A stretch of DNA of 64,000 bases, from contig NZ_BMSX01000004.1 of the NCBI RefSeq assembly GCF_014649375.1, positions 310,001 to 374,000 on the forward strand. Direction: 5' to 3'. This DNA comes from Streptomyces aurantiogriseus (GTDB lineage Bacteria > Actinomycetota > Actinomycetes > Streptomycetales > Streptomycetaceae). Shown in pieces: positions 34,096 through 43,246 of the stretch. Each line of letters begins with the position of its first letter. The stretch's first letter is position 1. The notes under the pieces were generated by a model. The model had not been told where the DNA came from and did no database searches. It was given only the letters and a program-made list of their open reading frames with translations. The position numbers and the translations under genes are program-made.

Positions 34096-35310
34096 TCAGA
34101 CCATGAGGCTCACCCGCTCGCCGATGCCCAGAAGCGACTTGCCGTGGACCTCCAGGCCGACGGCCGGGACCAGGCCGGCGTGGCGCGCCGCGGTGTTGGC
34201 GTCCCGCCAGATGCGCTGCAGGGGGCTGGCGTCGGCGAACGCGGACGAGCCGTGGGCGTCCAGCAGGATGCCGATCGCCTCGATGATCTGCTGGGCCGCG
34301 TAGCCGGCCTGCGCCCTGATGTGCGCGCGTGCCGCGTAGTCCAGAGGGCCGGAGGCCGCGGCCTGGTCCACTTCGGTGACCGCGCGGTAGGTGTGCAGTC
34401 TGGCCGTCTCCAGCTTGATGGCCGCCTCGGCCACCTGCATCTGGACGCCCACCGAGTCCGCCTGCCGGCCATGGACGGTGAACGACAGCGGCTTTGCCGC
34501 AGCCGCCTTCACCACCAGGTCCAAGGCCGCCTCTCCGAGCCCGAGCAGCGGACCGACCAGGCACAGCAGCAGCATCGGGCCGAACGTCGAGCCGTACAGG
34601 TCCTCGTCGCGGTGCGAGCGCGGGTAGGCGCCCTCCGCGGCGGCGGGAACCGACAGCACACGGTGTTCGGGGACGAACACGTCCTGCCCGATAAGGGTGT
34701 TGCTGGCGGTCGCCTTCATGCCCGCCGTGTGCCAGGTGTCCTCGATGGTGAGGTCACAGGCGGGTATCAGAACCAGCCCCTGGTCGGTGACCGCGCCGCT
34801 GTCGTCCTTCAGCAGCACACCGACTGCCGCCCAAGTCGCATAGGGAGCACCCGAGTTGTACGACCAGCGACCGCTGACCCGCCAGCCGCCCGGCACCCGC
34901 TCTCCCATGCCCGTCGGCGCCGCCACTCCGGTCACACGGGCGTCCGGGTCGGCGCCGAACACCTCCTCCTGGGCCTTGTCCGGGAACAGGCACGCCAGCC
35001 AGTTGGTCACCGAGATAATCATTCCGACCCAGGCGGCCGATCCGTCACCCGCGCCCAGCGCCTGCGACACTTCGGTCAGCGTCCGCAGGTCGGTCTCGTG
35101 GCCGCCGTGCCGCTTGGGGGTCAGCAGCCGGAACACCCCGGCCTCGGCCAGCGCGTCGACTACCTCCTTGGGTACGACGCGCTCCGACTCGCCGCGTGCC
35201 GCCTGGTCCCGCAGCAGCGGCTGCAGGGCGGTGGCCCGAGCCACGAGTTCCGCCCGGATTTCTCTCTTGGACTGCGCACTCGCCTCGTCGTCACGGCGGG
35301 CACTGGTCAT
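34096..35310 (-). CDS. Acyl-CoA dehydrogenase-fold flavin-dependent monooxygenase
   Basis: A 404-residue protein of the group D flavin monooxygenase/acyl-CoA dehydrogenase fold. N-terminal helices are LFRLLTPKRHGGHETDLRT-like; the middle domain has WRVSGRWSYNSGAPYATWAA and the C-terminal four-helix part IIEAIGILLDAHGSSAF. The absence of the catalytic Glu pattern of true dehydrogenases and the similarity to DszC/HpaB-type oxygenases suggest hydroxylation of an aromatic or polyketide-like substrate with reduced flavin supplied by a separate reductase. ATG 35310 follows AGGAG. No flavin reductase is adjacent. Confidence 0.85.
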   Translation of the reverse strand: MTSARRDDEASAQSKREIRAELVARATALQPLLRDQAARGESERVVPKEVVDALAEAGVFRLLTPKRHGGHETDLRTLTEVSQALGAGDGSAAWVGMIISVTNWLACLFPDKAQEEVFGADPDARVTGVAAPTGMGERVPGGWRVSGRWSYNSGAPYATWAAVGVLLKDDSGAVTDQGLVLIPACDLTIEDTWHTAGMKATASNTLIGQDVFVPEHRVLSVPAAAEGAYPRSHRDEDLYGSTFGPMLLLCLVGPLLGLGEAALDLVVKAAAAKPLSFTVHGRQADSVGVQMQVAEAAIKLETARLHTYRAVTEVDQAAASGPLDYAARAHIRAQAGYAAQQIIEAIGILLDAHGSSAFADASPLQRIWRDANTAARHAGLVPAVGLEVHGKSLLGIGERVSLMV

Positions 35311-35698
35311 CACATTCTCCTTTGGTGCGGTCTTCTTGCTTGACACGGGGACCGTCCACCTCCGCGCGCCCGGCCCAGCCGGGCGCGGCGGCCCAGCGCC
35401 GGCGTGGAACGGCGGCCGCGGCGAAACCGAGGGGGCCTGTGGTGTCGTCCACGGTGACCTTGACGGTGCGGGTGTCAGCGGCGATACGACGGCGGATCCC
35501 CTCGGAGTGGGCGGACGAGGAGGCCGCCTCGGCACGTCCGGCGCGGGTCAGTCCTGTCGGGGACGGGAACCCACTGCTGCTCCACTGATTCCGTGCCGCT
35601 GGTGGGCTCATGTCCGAAGGGGGAGGCGGAGCGCGGGGCGAACCACCGCGCGCAGTTCCCTCCCCGAGGGTCTCGGGGGCGTGCGTCTGGTCCGGGGC
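35311..35698. other. Gene-free interval
   Basis: No gene, repeat or clear hairpin is seen in these 390 bp between two leftward genes. Confidence 0.3.
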
Positions 35699-36415
35699 TC
35701 AGCCGGCCGATCCGAGCGCGATCTTCGCCAGGAGGGCGGCGAGTTCCTCGGGCATCGACAGGAACGGCGAGTGGTGGCTGGCGATGCGGTGCACCGCGCC
35801 GGCCCTGGCGGCCAGCGTCTCCTGGTTCTGCGGCGGCAGCGCCTGGTCGTTCTCGCAGACGATGTACGTCGAAGGGACGGTGTGCCATCCCGCCTGTGTC
35901 AGCGTGTCGCTGAAGGACCTCGTGCTCTGCGGCACGAGCCTCTGGGCGGCCTCCTCGGCCTCGGCCCCGGGCACGTCTCCGTAGAACATGGGGGCCGGTT
36001 CGTCCGGTACGGCCTGGAAACCGTGCGGCTCCGGTGGAACGGGAGCGCCGTGGTACCCCAGGAGGCTCTCACCGACGTCGAGTTGATATGCCGTCAGGTA
36101 GACGAGATGTGACACGTTGTCGGCCTCGGCGACGGCCTCGCTGACCGGTATGCCGCCGTAGGAGTGGGCGACCACCACCGCCGGGCCGTCGATGCGCGCC
36201 AGCTCGTCGAGCACCGCTCGCGCGTCGTCCCGCACTCCGGCCTCCTGCCCGGCGCTCGGCAGGTCGACCGATCGAGTCGTCCAGCCGTCGGCGTCGAGCA
36301 CCGCTCTCAGCCTGTCCCAGCACCAGGAACCGTGCCACGCCCCGTGCACCAGGAGCAGGGTCGGACGGGAAACGCCACCAGCAGCCACCGAAAATCCACT
36401 CTCACGATCAGTCAA
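35699..36415 (-). CDS. Alpha/beta hydrolase (EstA/salicylate-esterase-like)
   Basis: A 238-residue alpha/beta hydrolase. The oxyanion loop is LLVHGAWHGSWCWD, the nucleophile Ser is in VVAHSYGG at about residue 88, and the final His is in ASHHSPFLS; the acid is likely the Asp in CENDQALP. The family comprises small-ester hydrolases similar to plant methyl-esterases. The longest start is a TTG at 36415; GTG 36388, preceded by GAGAGTGG, gives a protein without the unconserved first nine residues. A pair of palindromes and a promoter lie immediately upstream. Confidence 0.85.
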   Translation of the reverse strand: MTDRESGFSVAAGGVSRPTLLLVHGAWHGSWCWDRLRAVLDADGWTTRSVDLPSAGQEAGVRDDARAVLDELARIDGPAVVVAHSYGGIPVSEAVAEADNVSHLVYLTAYQLDVGESLLGYHGAPVPPEPHGFQAVPDEPAPMFYGDVPGAEAEEAAQRLVPQSTRSFSDTLTQAGWHTVPSTYIVCENDQALPPQNQETLAARAGAVHRIASHHSPFLSMPEELAALLAKIALGSAG

Positions 36416-36419
36416 CTTA

Positions 36420-36473
36420 GGCGCTCACTAGCGCCGTTACAGAACCCTAAGGCAGATTGGACACACTGTCCAA
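36420..36473 (-). promoter_or_regulatory. Promoter and two palindromes before the hydrolase gene
   Basis: TTGGACA-CAC-TGTCCAA (36457-36473) contains TTGGAC on the minus strand, with TTAGGG 17 bp downstream as a -10. A second palindrome GGCGCT-CACT-AGCGCC (36420-36435) sits next to the start codon. One of them is probably an operator. Confidence 0.5.
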
Positions 36474-36721
36474 CGATCCGTCCAAAATCGCTTTCGCCGA
36501 GGGCCGGGGGTGAGAAACATCCGCGTCGATCGTGCGCCGAGCCCGCCTCGGCCATCCCCTGATGCGATCGCCGAGACCACCGGAATGCCGATTCCGGCTC
36601 GGTGGTGAGCTGCGACGGCTCGCCGTCGAACCCCCGGCCAGGCGTCACCGTGGCGTGCCGGTGACGGCGATCCCGTAGCGCGAGGTGCGGGTTGCCGGTG
36701 CGGCGCTGTCACGGGAGCGGT

Positions 36722-37624
36722 CTAGCGGTGGCCGCCCTGTTCCGTGGCGTGGTCGTCCTGCTGGTCGGTGGGGTGGGCGGCCCACTGGAGGAGGAAACGC
36801 AGTGCTTCCTGAGAGGGGGAGTCGGCTGGGGCGGTGTACGCAACCAGATGCTGGTCAGGCTGTGTATCGACGGAGAACTGCTGGACGTCGAGGGTGAGCG
36901 CGCCTACGACCGGGTGGAGGTAGGTCTTGGTGAGCTGCCTGGGTCCGCGGACCTGATGGCTTCCCCACCAGGCGCGGAAGTCCGGGTCGCGGACGCTGAG
37001 TTCGCCGACCAGGTTGGTCAGGGCGGAGTCGTTGGGGTGGCGGCCTGCCTCCATCCGTAGGACCGCGACGCATTCGCGTGCGGCGCGTGGCCAGTCCGCG
37101 TACAAGGACCGGAAGGCATCGTCGAGGAAGGTCAGCCGGATCAGGTTGCGCTCGTGTGCGGACAGCCCGGCGAAGTCGGTCAGCAGGGCGGATGCCCCAC
37201 GGTTCCAGGCCAGCACATCCATGCGGCGGTTGAGGATCATGGCGGGTATGTCGTGCATGCCGTCGAGCAACTGCCGCAGCTGCCGGTGGACCTGCTGCTT
37301 GCCCGGCTGCCGCACGGGGGCGGCCTGCGTGAGGTCGGCCACGGTGAACAGGTACGCACGTTCGTCCGGGGCGAGTTGCAGCGCGTCCGCGAGCGCGTCG
37401 AGGACCGGGCGCGACACCCGGCGGGTCCGGCCCTGTTCCAGCCGTACGACGTAGTCGACGCTCACGTGCGCGAGCTGGGCCAGCTCCTCCCGGCGCAGGC
37501 CCGGCACCCGGCGCAGGCGGCCGTCGTCCGGCAGACCCGCCCGGCGCGGGTCGAGGCCGGCGCGGCGGGCGCGTAGGAAGTCGCCCAGTTCATTGGCGTC
37601 GGAAGTGTCATCAGGGTGTTCCAT
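36722..37624 (-). CDS. XRE-family regulator with MmyB-like ligand domain
   Basis: A 300-residue DNA-binding protein. The N-terminal helix-turn-helix is LGDFLRARRAGLDPRRAGLP with REELAQLAHVSVDYVVRLEQG (about 10-75), followed by an MmyB-type PAS-like sensor domain (RQLLDGMHDIPAMILNRRMD, VLAWNRGASALL, LVAYTAPADSPSQEALRFLL). In Streptomyces such genes regularly lie divergent from, and regulate, an oxidoreductase or hydrolase, here the hydrolase at 37804. ATG 37624 has GGAGG close upstream. Confidence 0.9.
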   Translation of the reverse strand: MEHPDDTSDANELGDFLRARRAGLDPRRAGLPDDGRLRRVPGLRREELAQLAHVSVDYVVRLEQGRTRRVSRPVLDALADALQLAPDERAYLFTVADLTQAAPVRQPGKQQVHRQLRQLLDGMHDIPAMILNRRMDVLAWNRGASALLTDFAGLSAHERNLIRLTFLDDAFRSLYADWPRAARECVAVLRMEAGRHPNDSALTNLVGELSVRDPDFRAWWGSHQVRGPRQLTKTYLHPVVGALTLDVQQFSVDTQPDQHLVAYTAPADSPSQEALRFLLQWAAHPTDQQDDHATEQGGHR

Positions 37625-37803
37625 GGCCTCCAGTGTCCGCCCGGCCACCGCCGTGTGCCTGGTACTGGTCTGCATAGGCAGCACCCTCCCTGGCACCTCG
37701 TACCGGGTGGCACGACGGTGGGGACGTGGCCGGCGAACTGAGCCGACCGCCGGAACTCGCCCTCTCGCGAGGCCGCCCCTTTCTGCGTGACTGGAGCACC
37801 GCT

Positions 37804-38730
37804 ATGAGGACAGACGTCACTTTTGTCAGCGCCGGCCTGAAGCTCGCCGGACACCTCTACACCCCCGACGATCAGGCCCGCGACCCGCACCCCGCCATCG
37901 TTGTCGGTCATCCCGGCAGCGGTGTGAAGGAGCAGGCCGCCGGCCTCTACGCGCAGCGCCTGGCCGCGCAGGGCTTCGTCACCCTCGCGTTCGACGCCGC
38001 CTACCAGGGCGAGAGCGAGGGCACGCCGCGCGGCCTCGAGGACCCGGCCCACCGGGTGGAGGACATCAAGGCCGCGGTGTCGTTCCTCGCCACCCGCGAC
38101 GAGGTCGACCCCGATCGCATCGGGGCGCTGGGCATCTGCGCCTCCGGCGGATACGTGCTCCCCGCCGCCGCTACCGACCACCGCGTCAAGGCCATTGGCA
38201 CCGTCAGCGCCGTTGACATCGCCCGCCAGTTCCGCCTGGGCGCCGACGGCACCCAGGACCCCGCCGTCATCCAGGGCATGCTCGCCGCGGCCGCGGCCGC
38301 GCGTACCGCCGAGGCCCGCGGAGAGGGCGTCCAGAGCTTCCAGCTCTTCCCCGACACCGCCGAACAGGCCCGCGCCCTGGGCGGCCAGCACGGTTTCGAG
38401 GGCTTCGAGTACTACCGCACCGACCGCGCCCAGCACCCGCGTTCGGCGAAGTTCCTCACCTGGTCCAGCGTCGACCACCTCGCCTTCTTCGACGCCTTCC
38501 GCTGCGTCGACCTGATCGCGCCGCGCCCGCTGCTCATGATCGCCGGACGTGAAGCGGTGACCTCCTGGATGAGCGTCGAGGCGTTCCAGAACGCTCACAG
38601 TCCCAACAAGGAACTGCACTGGATCGACGGCGCCAGCCACGTCGACCTCTACGACAAAGACGAGTACGTCACGCCCGCCATCGCCAAGCTGACCGACTTC
38701 TTCGGAACCCACCTGACCGCAACCAAGTAG
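37804..38730 (+). CDS. Alpha/beta hydrolase with Cys nucleophile (YcjY/dienelactone-hydrolase-like)
   Basis: A 308-residue hydrolase. Motifs are VVGHPGSGVKEQAAGLYAQ (oxyanion region), GALGICASGGYVLPAAA with a Cys in the nucleophile position, and ASHVDLYD with the catalytic His. A Cys nucleophile is known from dienelactone hydrolase-like enzymes. The substrate is unknown. It is divergent from the XRE/MmyB regulator gene 180 bp away, which probably controls it. The ribosome binding site before ATG 37804 is weak. Confidence 0.85.
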   Translation: MRTDVTFVSAGLKLAGHLYTPDDQARDPHPAIVVGHPGSGVKEQAAGLYAQRLAAQGFVTLAFDAAYQGESEGTPRGLEDPAHRVEDIKAAVSFLATRDEVDPDRIGALGICASGGYVLPAAATDHRVKAIGTVSAVDIARQFRLGADGTQDPAVIQGMLAAAAAARTAEARGEGVQSFQLFPDTAEQARALGGQHGFEGFEYYRTDRAQHPRSAKFLTWSSVDHLAFFDAFRCVDLIAPRPLLMIAGREAVTSWMSVEAFQNAHSPNKELHWIDGASHVDLYDKDEYVTPAIAKLTDFFGTHLTATK

Positions 38731-39112
38731 ACGACCAGCTCCCGCTCGGGGCGCCACGGGCCAAGTGCCGAGCAGGCCGGCCCGGGAGGATCCTGTCGGA
38801 TCCGTCGGAGGGCATGCGGTACTCGTACCTGGAGCAGCTGCGCCCGGCCGTCGACGCGGACCGCGGGTCCCGCGATGAGGAACGCGTCCTCGCACCGCTG
38901 GTCCGATCCGCGACTCGCCTGCTTCAGGGCAAGGAGTGGGAGGCGGTCCGCGAGGACGTGCCCCATGGGCCGGAATCTGTGTCACCAGCCCTGCACGGAT
39001 CCGCTGAACACCGCACGCGTTCACCCATGCGGGTAAACGCGTGCGGAAGGGCGCCGGTTTGCCCGCTCGGGCTGCGGGTTCTCGATACGTCGCCCGAGCG
39101 GAGCGCGTCGGT
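38731..39112. other. Interval without a supported gene
   Basis: A plus-strand frame from ATG 38814 begins MRYSYLEQLRPAVDADRGSR and has codon use compatible with coding for about 50 residues, but no family is recognised and the frame runs antisense into the transporter gene. It may be a remnant. Confidence 0.3.
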
Positions 39113-40174
39113 TCACGCGCGACGGCGTGCCCACCAGATGCTGAATGCGGTCACCGCCGTCGTCGCGGCGAGGAGCACCGCGGTCGTGGCCCACTGCATG
39201 GGCCAGAAATGGGAGGCGGGGTGGTACTGGGCCCACACGCCCACGACGTCGTGCGCCTTGAGGCAGTCGGCGGAGGCTTCGGTGAAGTCGCCGCAGGCAC
39301 CGGAGGTGAAGTGGTCTCCCGAGGAGGTGAGGTAGCCGGAGTCGACGTTCCAGGAGCTGTAGGACTTGTTGGGCAGGTCCATGGGCCATGCGTGCGGGGT
39401 GTAGAGGCCCAGCGGAGTGGGCGAGCCGTAGAAGTCGGCGGTGAACTGGTGGGCGGTGGCCTCGCGGGCGGGCCACAGGTGAGGCCGCAGGAGGTTGAGG
39501 CCGACCCAGCCGACGACGCTGACCGTGCAGGTGATGGCCATGGCCGCCACGGTGCGGCGCAAGACCATCCCGATCGCCGCACCGGTGACCAGAGCGAGCA
39601 CGGAGAGCGCAGCGGGAACCACGCCGACGTTGGTGAACGGCGGCGACTGGTACCAGTACATCCCTGTCAGCAGGGTGTCCGCCGGCCGCCACCACCAGGT
39701 GTAGAGCGCAGAGAGGAGACCGGTCCCGATGAGCGTGACCAGAGCGGGGACGCCGAGCTTGAACGCGATCCAGCGTGTGCGGCTGACCGACTGCGAGCGC
39801 GACAGGGCGTACGTGCCGTTCTCCAGTTCGCGGGAGAGCAGCGGGCCGCCGAGGAAGACGCCGATGACGAGGGGGACGAAGGAGATCAGCAGGCCGGTGT
39901 AGTGCATCAGGTTGTAGAAGTGGCCCCGGAAGGCGTTCACCCCCTCGCACCGGGACTCGGGGGACTGGTAGACGCAGCCGGCCAGGTGGTGGGCTTCGAT
40001 GTAGGCGACCATGTCGGACCGCTGCGTGATGACGAAGGCAGCGAACGCGGCGAGCAGGAGGAGGCCGGTCCAGAAGGCGGACCGGTGCTGGCGCCAGGTC
40101 AGCCAGGCGAGCCCGGACAGGTGCGGGCCACCACGGCGTATGCCTGCTGCGGGGACGGCCTGGGTGGCGGTCAT
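39113..40174 (-). CDS. ABC transporter permease (ABC-2 type)
   Basis: A 353-residue membrane protein with six predicted helices: after WLTWRQHRSAFWTGLLLLAAFA, around LISFVPLVIGVFLGGPLLSR, FKLGVPALVTLIGTGLLSAL, VPAALSVLALVTGAAIGM, the following TCTVSVVGWVGLNLL and the C-terminal TTAVLLAATTAVTAFSIWWA. A long extracellular loop (about 245-325) carries paired cysteines. It overlaps the ATPase gene by ATGA. With it and the GntR regulator it forms a YtrA-type operon that usually exports or senses cell-envelope-active compounds. A C-terminal fragment of a homologue lies at 15957-16559. Confidence 0.88.
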   Translation of the reverse strand: MTATQAVPAAGIRRGGPHLSGLAWLTWRQHRSAFWTGLLLLAAFAAFVITQRSDMVAYIEAHHLAGCVYQSPESRCEGVNAFRGHFYNLMHYTGLLISFVPLVIGVFLGGPLLSRELENGTYALSRSQSVSRTRWIAFKLGVPALVTLIGTGLLSALYTWWWRPADTLLTGMYWYQSPPFTNVGVVPAALSVLALVTGAAIGMVLRRTVAAMAITCTVSVVGWVGLNLLRPHLWPAREATAHQFTADFYGSPTPLGLYTPHAWPMDLPNKSYSSWNVDSGYLTSSGDHFTSGACGDFTEASADCLKAHDVVGVWAQYHPASHFWPMQWATTAVLLAATTAVTAFSIWWARRRA

Positions 40175-41148
40175 GCGGCGTCCTCACTCGCGCCGGTCCG
40201 CGCGCTGGGGGTGAGCAGGGGTTCGATGTCAGGGGCGCGCAGATAGGCGATCAGCAGCTCTTCCAGGCTCGGTTCGTGGTGGGCCCACTGGCCCGCCACC
40301 GGACCTCGTGGGCGGATCAGGGCGGTGAGCTGGTGTCCCGTCGTGTCCGTCGATACGACGGTGTGCGGTGCAAGTTCGGAGGGAAGGCCCTCACCCTGGT
40401 GACGGCCCATGAGCAGTGTGTGGGCGCCGAGGATGACGTCGACCTCACCGGCGAGCCGCACCCGGCCGCCGGTGACCGTGACGAGGTAGTCGCACACGTG
40501 GTCCATCTCGGAGACCAAGTGCGTTGACATCAGCACCGTGGTGCCGTGCTCGGCCACCTCGCTCATCAGTGCAGCGGTGATCTCGTGGCGGACGAGGGGA
40601 TCCAGGTCCGACATCGGCTCGTCCAGCAACAGGAGCCGGGGTCTCTTGCCGAAGGCGAGGGCCAGTGCGACGCGCGTGCGCTGTCCGCCGGAGAGGGTGC
40701 CGACCTTGGCGTGGAGCGATATGTCGCCCTGGCGTACCAGCCGCTCCGCTTTCGCCTGGTCCCACCCGGGGTTCAGTTCCCGGCCCGCCCTCAGCATCTC
40801 CTCCACGGTGAAACCGGGGTAGAGCGGCTTCCTCTGCCCCACGAACGCCACGCGGCTGCGGCTGGCCGGCGTCTTCGGGGAGTCCCCGAAGACGCGGAGC
40901 CGTCCGCAGGTGGGTTCCAGCAGGTCGGCGGCCAAGGACAGCAGAGTCGTCTTGCCCGCGCCGTTCGGGCCCACCAGAGCGCAGATCCGTCCGGCGGGCA
41001 GCCGGAAGTCGCAGTCGCGCAGCGCCCAGTTCCGGCGGAACCGGCGTCCCAGCCCCCGAGCTTCGAGCGCCGGCGTCTCCTCGTTCTCCGCGGCGGTCCG
41101 GTGCGGTGCGGGATCTGTGCGGGAGCCTTGGTGTAGGGGGTTGTTCAC
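40171..41148 (-). CDS. ABC transporter ATP-binding protein
   Basis: A 325-residue ATPase. Walker A is GPNGAGKTTLL, the Q-loop is around FVGQRKPLYPGFTVEEML, the signature LSGGQRTRVALALA, Walker B LLLLDEPMSDLDPL and the switch His MSTHLVSEMD. The N-terminal 30 residues are not part of the fold. It starts at a GTG that overlaps the GntR stop (GTGA), and its stop overlaps the permease start (ATGA), so the three genes are translationally coupled. Confidence 0.9.
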   Translation of the reverse strand: MNNPLHQGSRTDPAPHRTAAENEETPALEARGLGRRFRRNWALRDCDFRLPAGRICALVGPNGAGKTTLLSLAADLLEPTCGRLRVFGDSPKTPASRSRVAFVGQRKPLYPGFTVEEMLRAGRELNPGWDQAKAERLVRQGDISLHAKVGTLSGGQRTRVALALAFGKRPRLLLLDEPMSDLDPLVRHEITAALMSEVAEHGTTVLMSTHLVSEMDHVCDYLVTVTGGRVRLAGEVDVILGAHTLLMGRHQGEGLPSELAPHTVVSTDTTGHQLTALIRPRGPVAGQWAHHEPSLEELLIAYLRAPDIEPLLTPSARTGASEDAA

Positions 41149-41630
41149 CCTGCGTCCTCCGTACTCGTGTGCTGCATGTCGTTCGTTTCCCCGCTTGCCG
41201 GGATGTCCCGTGCCGACGGAGAAGCCTCCTGTTCCGGCGTCGGCGCCTGCGGAGAGGCGCCGTACTCCTCGATGAGGGCCGTGAACAGGGCTGTCACGTC
41301 GTCTCTGTCGAGGCCGGCCGCGTGAGCGTCCTGCAGCCACTCACGCAGTCCCCCGCTCAGGGAGGAACTGGAAGCTGTCTCCGGCCGTGAGAGCGACCGG
41401 ACGACGAAGGTCCCCGCTCCCCGCCGTGACTCGACGAGCCCTTCGTGCTCCAGCTCCCGGTAGGCCTTGTGCACGGTGTTGGGATTGATCGCGGTGGTGG
41501 CCACCACCTCCCGCGCCGTGGGCAACCGGCTCCCCGGGACCAACACGCCCAACCGCATCGCCTGCTTGGTCTGCTGGACGATCTGCATGTAGGCCGTCAC
41601 GCCGCTGCGTCGGTCGATGCGGTACCGCAT
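41145..41630 (-). CDS. GntR-family regulator, YtrA subfamily
   Basis: A 161-residue GntR protein. The winged helix begins YRIDRRSGVTAYMQIVQQTK and contains LVPGSRLPTAREVVATTAIN and NTVHKAYRELEHEGLVESRR. The short C-terminal part lacks a large ligand domain, as in the YtrA group, which controls adjacent ABC transporters. ATG 41630 is chosen because AGAAGG lies upstream; GTG 41633 and 41642 are alternatives. A near-perfect operator lies 14 bp before the start. Confidence 0.9.
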   Translation of the reverse strand: MRYRIDRRSGVTAYMQIVQQTKQAMRLGVLVPGSRLPTAREVVATTAINPNTVHKAYRELEHEGLVESRRGAGTFVVRSLSRPETASSSSLSGGLREWLQDAHAAGLDRDDVTALFTALIEEYGASPQAPTPEQEASPSARDIPASGETNDMQHTSTEDAG

Positions 41631-41643
41631 CACAGAAAACACC

Positions 41644-41665
41644 TTCTACTAGTGAACTAGTAGAA
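41644..41665. promoter_or_regulatory. GntR/YtrA operator
   Basis: A perfect palindrome of two 10-bp arms, TTCTACTAGT and ACTAGTAGAA, around GA. It lies just upstream of the GntR start and is AT-rich in a GC-rich background, as expected for an autoregulated YtrA site. Confidence 0.85.
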
Positions 41666-43027
41666 TGAGTCTGGCGACTGATCCGCACGGATGTCAAACC
41701 CCCCTGTTGCCAGGGGCAGCCATGCGTGACCAGTAGCAGCCGGCTCGTGCCTGCCTCTGCACTCGCGCGCACAACACCGCAGTCCCGCCACGATCAACGG
41801 CGCAGGAACGTGACCATGCGCGGGCCCCACAAGCTGACGCTCGGCGTCGATCCACGAGCAGCCCGGAGTCCCGTGCGACTCCCCCTCCAGCCTCCGGCCA
41901 GTTCACACCCGCCAGAGCGAAACCGACCAGGAGCGCCACTCTCACCCCTCGGACGCCACAAGTGATCTCAGCCAGGAGGACGCGTCGGACAACCCTTTTA
42001 AGGGTTCCCGAGGCGCCCCTCTCGCTATCGGCCAGCCCGGACTGCGCCCTATTCCCCGCCGGGTGTCCGAAATGCATCCGTCCGCCCCTATGGCTCGGAC
42101 ACGGAGGGCAATACCTGGCGCACATGCTCACGATTCCACCCACCCGAACGGCCAGAATTTGATCCAGATTCGACCCGGATTCACCCCCGCCAGTTTGTTT
42201 AGCTAGAACACAGAGGCTCTGACCTGCAGAAATGCGGGGCGACGGACGAGTTGAGCTATACGCCAGATTCTGTCACACCAATATCCCCAATCGGCCCCCG
42301 ACGCGATGTTCCGACGCTCCCGAGCAATATTGGGGATCACGAGGATCAGGCAGGCAAGAGACTCGAATCAGTTCAGCAGTGGATGAATGGAAATCAGCCG
42401 GAGAGACGCTTGACCTTTGTTCGAACCCGATCACCGCTGATACGCCATCTCCATTCGGGTCGCTGGAGGCTGGCTAAACCGATCTTCACTCGACCGATTG
42501 AGAAAACGATGAGCCAGAACCGTCGGCTGATCTTCGCGCAGTCTGATGCTGGTGCGCCTTGCGGCCTTCCCGCCCTGCATTCCGGACCTGGCCTGGCTAC
42601 CGCACCGGCGAACTGTGAGCTCCGGCCTGCGTGCATCGCAAGAGACCCCTACCGCCACGAACAAGGGGCAGCCCGTCATGCCAGGCGCCGCGAGACAGCG
42701 CCAAGTGGCCCCACAAGCTGACGCAGGGAGCAGAACGGTCCAACCACCCTCGGCCCCAGCCTCCTCAGCGTCCACCAATCATTCATTCACAGCCGCAGAA
42801 GCGGCAGGTCAGAAGCACCCTTGCCTGCCGTCCCGCTCTCCTGCCCCTATACAGAGGACCCTCGCTGGCGCACATCCGCTACGCTGTCCCTGGTTGCTCG
42901 TTGGTGCATCGCGTTGTCCGCTCAGGTGACCCTGCGGAGGGCGTCGCACCACGTCTGACCAGCGGGCTTGTGATCCTCGCCGAAGATCCACTTCCTGGAT
43001 TTTCTCCAAGGTTTTCCACAAGCCCCC
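41666..43027. other. 1.4-kb gene-free, AT-richer interval before the tRNA gene
   Basis: No gene is supported. Features seen are an 18-bp direct repeat GGCCCCACAAGCTGACGC at 41823-41840 and 42707-42724, and an inverted repeat ATCCCCAAT (42283-42291) / ATTGGGGAT (42329-42337). Part of the interval (about 42170-42540) is visibly AT-richer than the flanks. It may be a scar of past integrations next to the tRNA. Confidence 0.4.
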
Positions 43028-43100
43028 GCCTTCGTAGCTCAGGGGATAGAGCACCGCTCTCCTAAAGCGGGTGTCGCAGGTTCGAATCCTGCCGGGGGCA
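43028..43100 (+). tRNA. tRNA-Arg (CCU anticodon)
   Basis: A 73-nt cloverleaf: acceptor GCCTTCG paired with CGGGGGC (two G-U pairs), D arm GCTC-AGGGGATA-GAGC, anticodon stem CCGCT/AGCGG with loop CTCCTAA (anticodon CCT), T arm GCAGG-TTCGAAT-CCTGC, and discriminator A. CCA is not encoded. The integrase gene of the element that follows ends 147 bp downstream, so this tRNA is its probable attachment site. Confidence 0.95.
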
Positions 43101-43101
43101 C
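43062..43101 (+). other. Probable attachment site (attL/attB) in the tRNA 3' end
   Basis: The anticodon-to-acceptor half of the tRNA adjoins a tyrosine-integrase gene that reads toward it, the usual arrangement of actinomycete integrative elements. The exact core cannot be set because the right-hand copy is not in this window. Confidence 0.55.
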
Positions 43102-43129
43102 ACTGCCTGACCAGGCAATATGTATCGAA

Positions 43130-43161
43130 CAGGCCCCTCGGAGTGATCTCCGAGGGGCCTG
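43130..43161. terminator. Bidirectional terminator between tRNA and integrase
   Basis: CAGGCCCCTCGGAG (43130-43143), loop TGAT, CTCCGAGGGGCCTG (43148-43161), then TTTC. The 14-bp stem is perfect and lies 85 bp beyond the convergent integrase stop. Confidence 0.85.
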
Positions 43162-43246
43162 TTTCGTGGCTGGTGGGGACAAGGTGGGGACACGGCGTGT
43201 GTGCCGTATGTGTGCTGCCTCCGGCCGCAGGCCGGCGACGGTCCGG

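Noticed and set aside
41666..43027. GTTCGAACCCG near 42420 looks like a tRNA T-loop
   Set aside because: No D arm, anticodon stem or acceptor pairing can be drawn around it.
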